From contig JAJEKV010000039.1 of assembly GCA_021234155.1 (NCBI GenBank), positions 7,453,077 through 7,517,076 of the forward strand: a stretch of 64,000 bases of DNA, in the 5' to 3' direction. The DNA is from Isoetes taiwanensis (Eukaryota > Streptophyta > Lycopodiopsida > Isoetales > Isoetaceae). The notes below the pieces were generated by a model. That model saw nothing but the letters and a program-made list of their open reading frames with translations. It was not told the DNA's origin and searched no databases. Position numbers and translations under genes: made by a program. Shown piece by piece: positions 35,641-49,235 of this stretch. How positions within the stretch are numbered: the first letter of the stretch is position 1; every line of letters starts with the position of its first letter.

Positions 35641-37469
35641 CAAGTGGTGACATGGCATGCCAAGCAAGCAAAGGCCAAGTTTTGACTTCGGCCAAAAATG
35701 AAAAAAGATGTCCATCTTTGGTCTTTTCATTGGGTGATGTTGGCAAATTTTGGTTGACATGGCTAGATGGTGGTGATGTGGACATGATGACTAGGACTTT
35801 ATGTAAGAAATATGATAACCTTTGGAATTTTTGGTAGAGGAGTTTGGCAAGAGATAGAAAAGAGGGATCTTGAGAAGAACTTAAAAGCGTGACACCCTTC
35901 CCCAAATCAAACCAAGCCGGGACTTTGCGTGGCTTCTTCATCGAGAGGGAGAGGCCAAACCCGGGGAGGCGGACCTCGAGAAGGTTGTCCGAGGCATCCT
36001 TTCTTGCCAGCTCCTCTGGGAGGGCAAATGCCAATGCCCCCTCCTAGAGCTCATTTTCCCTATCCGTAGTTTAATCGCCATTCAAGTAACTTTGCCCGGC
36101 GGGTTCAAAAAATCAAGATACGTTTGGAGAACTTATCAAAGCGCAAAGCGTCACGTGGTTCGACTCTGTAGAACCCAAAGTATTTTTGTTCGGCCCGGTA
36201 AAAGGCTCTCAGGAATGGAGATTGACTTCGCCATGTCGTCTAAAATGGTGAAATTACCCTAGAGACTAAGTTACACCGGAATAAACACGAACCCTCTACA
36301 TGGGAGTATTCATGAAAACCACTACTTGGGCCAATTGATTTCTGAGCGTGTTGGACATGAGCTACTTTGGCTTCTTGGAGAAGGGGTGGTCTTCGCCCAC
36401 GAAACTTGGTCCCTAGGGTAATGTCGGCGTTTTGAATCCATTGGCGGTCGGTTTCGATTCGGAGTGGGAGAGTTGCCCGTCCATGATAATGGGCCGCCGG
36501 GAAGGACCTTTGAGGTGGCTGCTTTTCGGAAGTTTTTAAGGGTTAGATCTTACGGCGTCAACACCCTCACTCTACGATGACATTGTGCAAGATCACTGGT
36601 CGAATCGACTAGGATATGGCCTCCGAAACATAAACCCTGTGTGTTGCTAGCTTCAATGGGTTTATGTTATGGAGGTCGAGTTTTAGTCAGTTGCACTTGG
36701 GACATGGTCAAGAAGCTGCAGTTGAAAACACGAAGCAATAGGAATTAACAGAATGGGGTTTGGATTTATCCTCCTCGGTGTGACAATTAGAAGTCAAGAG
36801 CACCTTTTAGAGTAGCAAAATTGTTTGGGATCATTCGGGATGGCCAATAGATCCAAACTCTGTTATTTGAGTTGCCATGGCTCCACATGCATGTTTAGAA
36901 AAGGTCCATAGCATAAACCCTTCAATAACCTAGCAACACCACGGGGTTTATGTTTGAGGCCATATCCTAGTCGATTCGACCAGGATCTTGCAAAATGTCA
37001 TCACGTAGAGGGAGGGTGTTGGCCTTGAGGAAGATGGAATCTTAAAACCTTCTGGAAGTAGTTTGCCCCAAACGTCCTCTCTCGAAGGAACCTGGCCACG
37101 GACAGGCTACTCTCCCACTCCGGAACCGTGAATTGACTCTGCCAATGGACTCAAAACGTTGACATTACCACGGGGACCAAGTTTTGTGGGCAGAAGACCA
37201 CCGATTCTCGGGAAGCGCCAAAGTAGATCATGTCCAACACGTTAAGTAGTCAAGCGGCCTAAGAGGTGGCTGCGGAATCTTGCCATGTAGAGGGTTGGAT
37301 TTCTTTTCGTTGCCAATAATGACCATGTAAGTTGGTCCCTAGGATAACTTCACCACTATGGATGGCATGGCGAAGTTGAATCTCCATTAGAACCGCAGGG
37401 GGCTTTCGCGGTTTGATAAGTTTTTCGGACATCTTTTCATTTTTGGCCTAGTCAAAACTTGGCCTTGCT

Positions 37470-38930
37470 TGCTTGGCTTGATTGAGCCTAGGTGGCATGC
37501 GAGCCACTTTGGCATGTTGGAGCCTAGGTGGCATGTTGAACCACCTTGGCATGTTTGAACATAGATGGCATGTTAGAGCTTAGGTGGCATGTTTGAGCCA
37601 CCTTGGCATGTTGGAGCCCACGAGGGCATGTTGGAGTCCACGAGGCATGTTGAAGCCCACGAGGCATGTTGGAGTCCCGTGGCATGTTTGAGCCTAGGTG
37701 CATGTTTGAGCCACCTTGGCATGTTAGAGCCTAGGTGGCATGTTGGAGCCACCTTGGCATGTTAGAGCTTAGGTGGCATGTTGGAGCCCATGTGGCATGT
37801 TTGAGCCACCTTGGCATATTTGAGCCTAGGTGGCATGTTGGAGCTTAGGTGGAATGTTTGAGCCACCTTGACATGCTAGAGCCCGCATAGCATGTTTGAG
37901 CCACCTTGGCATGTTAGAGTAGGTGGCATGTTGGAGCTCGTGTGGCATGTTTGAGCCACCTTGGCATGTTCGAGCCTAGGTGGCATGTTGGAGCTTAGGT
38001 GGCATGCTTGAGCCACCTTGGCATGTTGGAATCTAGGTGGCATGATTGAGCCACCTTGGCATGTTGGAGCCAGCATGGCATGTTTGAGCCACCTTGGCAT
38101 ATTTAAGCCACCTTGGCATGTTGAACCCTAGGTGGCATGTTTGAGCCACCTTGGCATGTTGGAGCCTAGGTGGCATATTGGAATCCACGTGGCATGTTTA
38201 AGCCACCTTGGCATGTTAGAGCCTACGTGGCATATTTGAGCCTCCTTGGCATGTTAGAGCCTAGGTGGCATGTTTGAGCCACCTTGGCATGTTAGAGCCA
38301 CGACGGCATGTTGGAGCATAGGTGCCATGTTTGAGCCACCTTGTCATGTTTGAGCCTAGGTGGCATGTTATTGGAGCCTAGGTGGCATGTTGGAGCCCAC
38401 GTGGCATGTTTGAGCCACCTTGGCATGTTTGAGCATGTTGGAGCCTATGTGGCATGTTGGAGCCTAGGTGGCATGTTTGAGCCACCTTGGCAAGTTGGGG
38501 CATAGGTGGCATGTTGGAGCCCACATGGCATGTTTGAGCACGTTGGAGCCTAGGTTGGAGCCCTTTTGTCATGTTGGAGCCTAGGTGGCATGTTGGAGCC
38601 ACCTTGGCATGTTTGAGCATAGGTGGCATGTTAGAGCCACCTTGGCATGGAGCCCGTGGCATGTTGGGCGCCGCGTGGCATGTTTGAGCCACCTTGGCAT
38701 GGATGAGCCGGATGGCATGTTGGAGCCTAGGTGGCATGTTGGAGCCCACGTGTCATGTTTGAGCCACCTTGGCAAGTTGGAGCATAGGTGGCATGTTGGA
38801 GCCCGCGTGGCATGTTTGAGCATGTTGGAGCCTGGGTGCATGTTTGAGCCATTTTGTCATGTTGGAGCCTAGGTGGCATGTTGTAGCCCACGTGGCATGT
38901 TTGAGCCACCTTGGCATGTGATGCCACCTA
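37470..38930 (+). repeat. 19-bp minisatellite array, forward, ~77 units
   Basis: Units are GGCATGTTGGAGCCTAGGT, GGCATGTTGGAGCCCACGT and GGCATGTTTGAGCCACCTT. They share the first 14 bases apart from one T/G and differ in the last five. They often follow one another in fixed order, giving a 57-bp higher-order period. Because 57 is 19 codons, several frames stay open and give artefactual repeats with SNMP and HATWAPTC words. Confidence 0.92.
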
Positions 38931-39040
38931 GGCTCCAACATGCCAAGGTGATGCCACCTAGGCACGAACATGCCACCTAGGCTCAAACATGCTAAGGTAA
39001 CTCAAACATGCCAAGGTGGCTCCAACATGCCACCTAGGCT
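38931..39040 (-). repeat. 19-bp minisatellite, reverse orientation (array flip)
   Basis: At 38,927 the array turns round: GGCATGTGATGCC is the exact junction. About six units follow in the opposite direction. Confidence 0.85.
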
Positions 39041-40459
39041 CCGCAATGGAGATTCGACTTCGCCATGTCGTCCGGAATGGTGAAATTACCCTAGAGACTA
39101 AGTTACACGGTCATTGCTGGCAACGAAAGAAACACGAACCCTCTACATGGCAATATTCGCAACCACCACTTGGGCCAATTGACTTCTGAGCGTGTTGGAC
39201 ATGAGCTACTTTGGCTTCTTTGAGAAGGGGTGGTCTTACGCCCACAAAACTTGGTCCCTAGGGTAATGTCGACATTTTGAGTCCATTGGCGGTCAGTTCC
39301 ACGGTTAGCCGGTGGAAAAGTTGCTCGTCGTGGCGGGGTTCTTTGGGAGAGGACCTTTGGGGCGAACTACCTTCGGAAGGTTTTAAAAGTCCATCTTTTG
39401 GCTTCAACACCCTCCCTTTACCTGATGACATTGTGCAAGATTTTGGTCGAATCTGACTAGGATATAGCCTCCAAAACGTAAACCCTGTGTGTTGCTAGGT
39501 TATTGAAGGGTTTACGTTATGGGGGTCGAGTTTTAGTCGGTTGCACTTGGGACATGGTTGAGAAGTTGCAATTGAAAGCGCCAAGCAATAAGGCCCGACA
39601 TAATGGGGTTTGGATTTATCCTCCTCCCAGTGTGGCAATTGGAAGTCAAGAGCACCTTTTGCAGTAGCAAAATTGTTTGGGATTATTCGGGATGGCCAAT
39701 AGATCCAAACTCTGTTATTTTAGTTGCCATGGCTCCGCATGTATGTTTAGCAAAGGTTCACATAGCTATCCAAAAAAACGACCACGTTTTGGCCTCCAAA
39801 ACGTAAACCACGTGTGTTGCTGGGTTATTGTAGGGTTTGCGTTTTGGGAGGCCAAAGCGTCGTGGATTTTTAGATAGCTAGGTGCACCTTTGCTACACAC
39901 ACATGCGGAGCCATGGCAACTGAAATAACAGAGTTTGGATCTATTGGCCATCCCGAATGATCCCAAACAATTTTGCTACTGCAAAAGGTGCTCTTGACTT
40001 CTAATTGCCACACTGGGAGGAAGATAAATCCAAATCCCATTCCCTCAGTTCCTATTACTTGGCGTTCTCAACTGCAGCTTCTGGACCATGTCCCAAATGC
40101 AACCGACTAAAACTCGACCTCCATAACGTAAACCCTTCAATAACCTAGCAACACACAGGGTTTACGTTTTGGAGGCCATATCCTAGTCAGATTCGACCAC
40201 ATCTTGCAGAATGTCATCATATAGAGGGAGGGTGTTGACGTCAGAAGATGGACCCTTAAAACCTCCCGGAAGCAGTTTGCCCCAAAGGTCCTCTCCTGAA
40301 GGCCTCTGGCCTTAATCCCTAAGGTAATTTCGCCATTAGGACGACATGGCTAAGTCGATCTCCATTAAGAGCCTTTGTACTGCCCGAACAACAAAACACT
40401 TGGGTTTCTACGATTGAGCCGACCATAAGGCGCTTTGTGGTTTGATAAGTTCTCGTGAG

Positions 40460-41050
40460 GACGGATCGAGGGAAAAAATAGCGGCTAATATTAGCCAAAT
40501 GGCGATTTTTGGACATTTTTGGAAAAAGTACGGCTAAACTATAAAGGAGAAAATTTTGGAAAAAAGAAAAAAATCGCCAAATATTTTCAAAGTTGACCTC
40601 CCTTTCACCAAGGTTTAGCCAAACATAAGAAAGAAGGAGAGGAAAAATTCTTCCACTTTAGCCAAAGCGTTGAAAGTTTTTCCTATGCATTTAGGGATAG
40701 ATTAGCCATACTTTTTAATAGCTAATGTAAAATATGAGATTATTCGTGAGATTATGGAATAGAGGTTGCTAATACTATATTAGATGGACAGTTTTTTGTT
40801 CTCCAACTAGTAGATTTCTATTATTAATATGTTCGTACAATAAAAAGTTCGGCATAGCATAAATGTTTGGCTAAAGTTTATATAAAGTTTCAAACAAAAA
40901 ATAGCTAAACATTCAAAACTAGTAAAGGAAAATTATTCAACTTTAGCCAAACATTCGAAAGTTTTCCTATGTATTTTGGGTTAAATTAGCCAAAGTTGTT
41001 CTAGCTAATCTAAAATATGACTTTAGTAATTTTTTTCCCCTGGGCCGGAT
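40460..41050. mobile_element. hAT MITE, copy 1 (ends damaged)
   Basis: Same insertion as 58,411-59,000. The element spans about 40,468-41,042. Its left end reads GAGGGAAAAAA instead of CAGGGAAAAAA and the right target copy reads GCCGGATC instead of GACGGATC. Both changes fall at CAG/CTG sites and may be consensus error. Confidence 0.75.
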
Positions 41051-41529
41051 CTTGGATTTTTTTAAGTCTGCTCGAAGGAGGTTACTTGAATGATCGATTC
41101 AACGGTCGGATTGGAAAATTGAGCTCCCGGAGGGGGGAGGAATTGGCATTTGCCCTCCCAGAGGAGCGTTGGCAAGAAAGGATGCCTCGACAACCTTTCT
41201 GAGGTCCATCTCCTGGGGTCTGGCCTCTCCCCTCTGGTGAGAAAGCTCCGCAAAATCCTGGCCTGGTTTGATTTGGGGAAGGGTGTCAGCGCTTTAAGTT
41301 CTCCAAGATCCCTCTATTCTATCCCTTGCCAAACTTCTCTACAAAAATTTCAAAGGTTATCATATTTCTTGCATAAAGTCCTAGTCATCATACCCATGTC
41401 ACCATCATCTAGCCATGTCACCTAAAATTTGCCAACATCACTCAATGAAAAGACCAAAGATGGACATCTTTTCATTTTTGGCCTAGTCAAAAGTTGGCCT
41501 TGCTTACTTGGCATGCCATGTCACCACTT

Positions 41530-42505
41530 GGGTGCCTAGGTGGCATGCTTGACCCACCTTGGCATGTTGGAGCCTAGATGGCATGTTGGAGCCTGCATGG
41601 CATGTTGGAGCCACCTTGGCATGTTTGAGCATAGGTGGCATGTTGGAGCCCACGTGGCATTATGGAGTCCAGGTGGCATGTTTGAGCCACCTTGGCATGT
41701 TGGAGCCTAGGTGGCATGTTTGAAGCCCACCTTGGCATGTTTGAGCCACGGCATGTTTGAGCCTAGGTGCCATGTTGGAGCCTAGGTGGCATGTTTGAGC
41801 CACCTTGGCATGTTTGAGCCCTAGGTGGCATGTTGGAGCCACCTTGGCATGTTGGAGCCTAGGTGGCATGTTGGAGCCCACGTGGCATATTTGAGCCACC
41901 TTGGCAAGTTGGAGCATAGGTGGCATCTTGGAGCCAGCGTGGCATGTTTGAGCACGTTGGAGCCTAGGTGGCATGTTTGAGCCTAGGTAGCATGTTGGAG
42001 CCACTTTCGCATGTGGGAGCCACCTTGGCATGTTTGAGCCTAGGTGGCATGTTTGAGCCACCTTGGCATGTTGGAGCCTATGTGGCATGTTGGAGCCCAC
42101 GTGGCATGTTTGAGCCACCTTGGCATGTTGGAGCCCACATGGCATGTTGGATCCTATGTGGCATGTTGGAGCCCCGTGGCATGTTTGAGCAACCTTGGCA
42201 TGTTGGAGCCTAGGTGGCACGTTGGAGCCCACGTGGCATGTTTGAGCCACCTTGGCATGTTTGAGCCTAGGTGGCATGCATGTTAGAGCCACTGTGGCAT
42301 GTTGGAGCCTAGGTGGCATGTTTGAGCCAACTTGGCATATTTAAGCCTAGGTGGCATGTTGTGAGCCACCTTGGCATGTTTGTGCCTAGGTGGCATGGTG
42401 GAGCTACGGTGGCATGCTGGAGCCTAGATGGCATGTTTGAGCCAACTTGGCATATTTAAGCCTAGGTGACATGTTGTGAGCCACCTTGGCATGTTGGAGC
42501 CTAGG
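41530..42505 (+). repeat. 19-bp minisatellite array, forward, ~50 units
   Basis: Same three unit types. An uninterrupted minus-strand frame of 219 codons (42,319-41,660) reflects the 57-bp period, not a gene. Ends exactly at the unit-duplication joint. Confidence 0.92.
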
Positions 42506-43189
42506 TTTACAAAAACAACATGTTTGGTTTACACGTGGACATGTTTCTAAGCAATCAAATCTTGGCACGTGGCACTCATTCTTTATATGTGGATATTTTT
42601 TAACCAATCAAATCTTGACACGTGACACCCACATTCTTTAAAAAAAAAACCGCTTCTACTTTTTTTTTTCCTAGTGATAATTGCAATCTGCAAAATATAG
42701 AGCACAGAACATTTGAATGCAAACACAAACAAATTGAATACAGCCTTTTAGGGAAGGCTTTAAGAATCAAACCCAAACATTAAGACATAAATTGCAATAT
42801 AAATTTTAGATTTACATTGAAACATTCAATGGGTAAAACTCAATGGGTAAAACTCATATTTGATTAATGGTTAAAGGTTCAGAACAATTAAATGAAAACA
42901 TTAAATCAAAACATGAGATTATTATAATTTGAAAACACTGTAGCCCGGGTATTGACTCGGTTACTGTAGCACAGAATGGGGTTCGATCCGACCATCTATT
43001 TTCCCATGGAGTGGGTCCTCCAAAAGATGCCAAAGATGTGATATATGGCTGCTTCCAATCTTATGAGCAACCCAACCCGTAAGTAACTAGCCAGAGACAC
43101 TGACCTTGAAGCTTCTACCACAAAAATGTATGACAGGAAAAGGCAAACCAGCATATCCTTCCTTGCAGCCATGAGTGAATTTATTCTGT
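42506..43189. other. Unit left flank (copy 2), non-coding
   Basis: Counterpart of 24,623-25,309. Here the tandem stretch reads CAATCAAATCTTGGCACGTG and CAATCAAATCTTGACACGTG, both with an intact CACGTG or ACGTG core. Confidence 0.5.
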
Positions 43190-45902
<2,713 letters not shown>

Positions 45903-46099
45903 GAAATGAAATGAAATGAAATTTTATTATTACGTCTTCGAGACCGCCAGGTCTATGAGACGATTACATTGCACTCAAAATTATAAAATAAGTCATCCAG
46001 TGCGTACACTGGGCTCCTCTACCTCAATCTTCGTCACCCTTTGTTGCTTCATCAGGACCTCTCTATGGCTAAGAATGTCCATAATACAACCTCCAATGC

Positions 46100-49000
46100 A
46101 TGAGCTTTGCTGTCGAAAAGAAATCAACAAGCGAAATAGCCTAGCGACCCCATGCTTGACCGGATATCCGAATAAAGCGCGACAAAAGCGGGACATGGGC
46201 CTCATCTTCTACTACTCCGCATCACATAGGCGACAATGTCTAAGATCATGCGCAATGTGCGCCCATCTCCGATCTCCACACCAAGTCGGTGTGAGCTCAA
46301 CCGTATTCTTTGCGATTGCATGCCTAAGTTTCAGCGATATGGGTTCCCTAAGATCGTGCTTCTTGCGAGAGATGGATTTATGTGAGCCTTATAATACTCT
46401 TTCTTCACTGTTTGCACGCTCCATGACTTACTCAAGAAACTATCTCAAACCCAACCACTAATGTCCTCTTTGTGCATCTCCAAATCACGTATGTTCATCC
46501 CCATTTCATAAGCCATCGTCTATATCGCACACCAGCCTTTACTTACGGTTTCCTCTAAAGCAAGTCTAGGCAAGCTACGATGAGTCACGCAAAGAGCCTC
46601 GACCGAGTGGCATCATTCCACTTTCAACTAGCATCATGTCATATGGTGTTTGCATCTTTGTGCCCAACTCCGTATGAAAAAATTTCTTCAGTATCTTTTC
46701 CACTTTTTGCCGGCTATCATTAGCAAGGCTGGTCCCCAGACTTCCGCGACCATATAGCACAACCCGTCACGGACAAGCACCTTGTAGAGCATGCGCTTCA
46801 TCTCAAAATTCCATATCTCTGCATTCACACACTTCCTTTGCATAGCATACAACGCTTTTAGACCGCATTCACCCTATGTTCCCTTTGCTTGATTCCAATT
46901 AGGACTCTTATCTACGGTTAGGCCCAAATATTTGTAATTCTCTACCACTTCCACTTGCCTATCCTTATAGTAGAATCGAACATGTTAGTCTTTTTTTGCC
47001 CCAAACACCTTTGCCTTGGTCTTATCTAGATTCACCCGCATGCCCTTATCCTCGTAAAATGCTTCAAGCACATCCAAATGCTTTTGCATCCCTTGTATGC
47101 TCGGGACAGACAATACTACATCATCGACATATAATAGAAGCATGAATACATACGCAGAGGCGGTACCATCTCCCCATGTGCTCGTACCCACCCTTCAAGT
47201 TGGTCTATGAATAAGCCGAAAAGAGTAGGTGACAAAGTGGACATCCTTGCTTTACTCCCATATTGCTTTCTACCATCTCATCACATAACTCCACAAAGGG
47301 AATGGCAAGCTGCACTAGAACCTTGCCATAAAGCATACCTACCGCATGTCCGAGCTCAATCGGGATGTTCAGGTCTACCATTCTCGCCACAAATTCCGCC
47401 TATTAACCATGTCGAAAGCTTTGCTAAAGTCTACAAAAAGTAGCATCGGTGGTTTCTTCTTGCCGACCTACCCGAGTCCATCATAGCACGAAGAGTAACC
47501 AAGTGGTCAATTGTGGACTTTTGGGTCTAAAGCCCGCTTGTCCAATGGCTCTAGCATTGTTATCCTCTGCCCAAGCACTTATCTTGCGCCAAGGATAGAA
47601 GCGAATAATTTTGCATATAGGCTGCCAACCATAATAGTCGCGGTAGTTACTCGGATTGGATACTTCCCACGATTTATGTAGCGGTACCACCCTATTCACT
47701 GCCGGGGATGTTGGAAAGCCATCTCTCGATTGCCATATTAAACATATCTACCAGCTTAATTGCTACTTCTTCTCCTGCCCATTTAAGCATTTCAGCCATA
47801 AGACCACAAGCGTCGCGGCTTTGCCATTGGCAAGCCTTTTAAGCCCATCTTGCACATCGGCTAGAGTGAAAGCAAGTGTATCGATATAGCATATGTGTCT
47901 TCATTTGCCTCCATCATAGCTTACGCCTCGGGAACATTATCGACTTACATTACATGTGCCATAAGTGCCTCTACATGTAATCCATCCGTTTCTATATTTC
48001 ATGGGTTTGAGTCTTCTCGAACTTCTTCCGGATCTACCAGCAATTCCTCCATCATTTTCTTATGTTTCTTGTATAGGTATGCCTTCTTTTTATTTTAATC
48101 AGCCTAATGTATATCCTCCGTTCACATGCTTTCTCTGCCCGCCGCGGCTCTAAATTTTGCCCTCGATGTTTGCCTTTGCGCATCGAACCAGCTATTGCAA
48201 GGCAGCCCCATCCTTTGGCGATATGATACAAAGCAACTATCCATTGATTGCAACAAAATCTCGGACAATGCATCACTTTTTCCTTGTAATGTGTCGGGCC
48301 ATACAATAGAAGTCACTACGTTCACATATATCACCATATTTATCCGCTTTGTCGTACTTCAAATATATTCGTTTGCTTTTATGTACGTCTTCACCCTTAC
48401 AGCTCCATTGCACCTTAATCTTTATAGAGATGGGCACATGATCTGAATTTTCATTTTCATCTCCAATTGACATACCAACAAGCTGTTCGGCAAAAGAGGG
48501 TTTGGCAATGACATAATCTACTACTGCTGGCATTTTGCGAGGTGCGTTTGCACGATCACGGGTATCTAGCGGTGCCATTAAAGATTACCATCTCAAAGCC
48601 ACTACACAAATGCAGCACATGACGCCCCTGCGGTGTTGGCCATTTCACACCATCATCTGATAACCTGTTCCAGCCTGATTTTTTTAGTTCGTCATTATCC
48701 ATCATCTCCAACCACTCTGTTTCTCCATCCGGACTAACCATAGGCACTTTGTTGGTTTCCCGTTCGTCCATTAAAATCCCCTAACAATACTACTTCCCCT
48801 GTCATGCTCAGTGTTAGTATATCCTGCTCCAGATGAAAAAATGGATCATCTTTATCCAAATCCCCTTTGTTATATATAGGCGACTCTCTTGGTGGAAAAT
48901 AACACCCGGCCACGTAGATCTTACCAATTCTACCTGGTAGCTCAATCCAAATGTACTGTGCTGATGCTTTCTGTTCCAACACACAAACTGCATGGGCAAT

Positions 49001-49190
49001 TTCATTCCTAGCATAACATGCAATCCCTCCAGAACCCTTAAGATTCCACCCTTTATTATTCCATACCGAATCGACATTGTGAATCCAAAAATATCAGGAG
49101 ACCTTTCTCTTCATGCTCACATGTTTCCAAGAAAAAAATTACATCTACATCATCTAACGGATTCGCCATAGTGCATACTTTGCTATGTTT
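46100..49190 (-). pseudogene. LINE ORF2 polyprotein (endonuclease - RT - zinc knuckle), frameshifted
   Basis: The minus strand shows, in order: a segment DVDVIFFLETCEHEE (about 49,115-49,160; the Glu is the catalytic Glu of AP-like endonucleases) and GGIACYARNEIA (about 48,990-49,030). GDFNGRTGN follows at 48,760-48,790 (metal-binding Asp/Asn), then SDHVPISI at about 48,425-48,446 (catalytic His). The RT part has a GKAADA segment (about 47,800-47,850), PSNYR, FVDFSKAFD at about 47,410-47,440, GVKQGCPL at 47,235-47,258 and the active site YVDD at 47,120-47,131. Next come TPYDMMLVESG (about 46,610-46,650) and HCRLC (about 46,230-46,245). YVDD differs from the usual YADD kept in copy 1. Target-primed reverse transcription is the family role. 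Inactive as written, with several frame breaks. Confidence 0.85.
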
Positions 49191-49235
49191 TAAGGTATTT
49201 ATATTCCAACATACTAACCTGGCGGTCGCTATTTC

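Larger units (their letters stand above)
35488..38930. mobile_element. Foldback module alpha, copy 1
   Basis: Left end: reverse-orientation minisatellite (35,488-35,640). Then an edge segment (35,641-36,120) and a palindromic core (about 36,120-37,440). Right end: edge-like stretch CATTTTTGGCCTAGTCAAAACTTGGCC (37,440-37,470) and forward minisatellite (37,470-38,930). The core arms pair over long stretches: GGTGGTCTTC-GCCCACGAAACTTGG (about 36,387) with the inverse at about 37,170-37,195, and AATGGAGATT-GACTTCGCC (36,216) with the inverse at about 37,360-37,390. The unpaired loop is about 36,690-36,905. No transposase. Resembles foldback transposons, whose ends are arrays of short repeats. Confidence 0.6.
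24623..42505 (+). repeat. 17.88-kb tandem duplication, copy 1
   Basis: Starts at TTTACAAAAAACAAC (24,623) and ends at GGAGCCTAGG (42,505). The same start string recurs directly after that end at 42,506. Landmarks keep an almost constant offset to copy 2: GAGTTGCATTGATT 25,319/43,199, SINE 5' end 32,819/50,741, array flip 38,927/56,867, MITE start 40,468/58,419. The offset is 17,880 rising to about 17,950 through small indels and (GA)n length changes. Copy 1 carries more small indels than copy 2. Confidence 0.95.
38927..42505. mobile_element. Foldback module beta, copy 1
   Basis: Left end: reverse minisatellite (38,930-39,040). Palindromic core 39,046-40,372 is centred near 39,820. The arms start GCAATGGAGATTCGACTTCGCC and pair with GGCTAAGTCGATCTCCATT. 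Outer arm 40,372-41,530 is the inverse of module alpha's left edge, interrupted by a hAT MITE. Right end: forward minisatellite 41,530-42,505. Arms are nearly complete to the centre. Non-coding. Confidence 0.6.

Noticed and set aside
37470-38930. CRISPR-like array (short repeat with variable parts)
   Set aside because: Units are contiguous 19-mers with only three endings and no unique spacers. The setting is a plant genome with no cas genes.
41660-42319. 219-codon minus-strand open frame with a 19-residue repeat (similar frames at 38.4, 42.0, 56.5, 60.0 and 63.5 kb)
   Set aside because: The residue period is the 57-bp minisatellite period read in codons. Several frames on both strands are open at once and copies differ by frameshifts, so there is no sign of protein selection.
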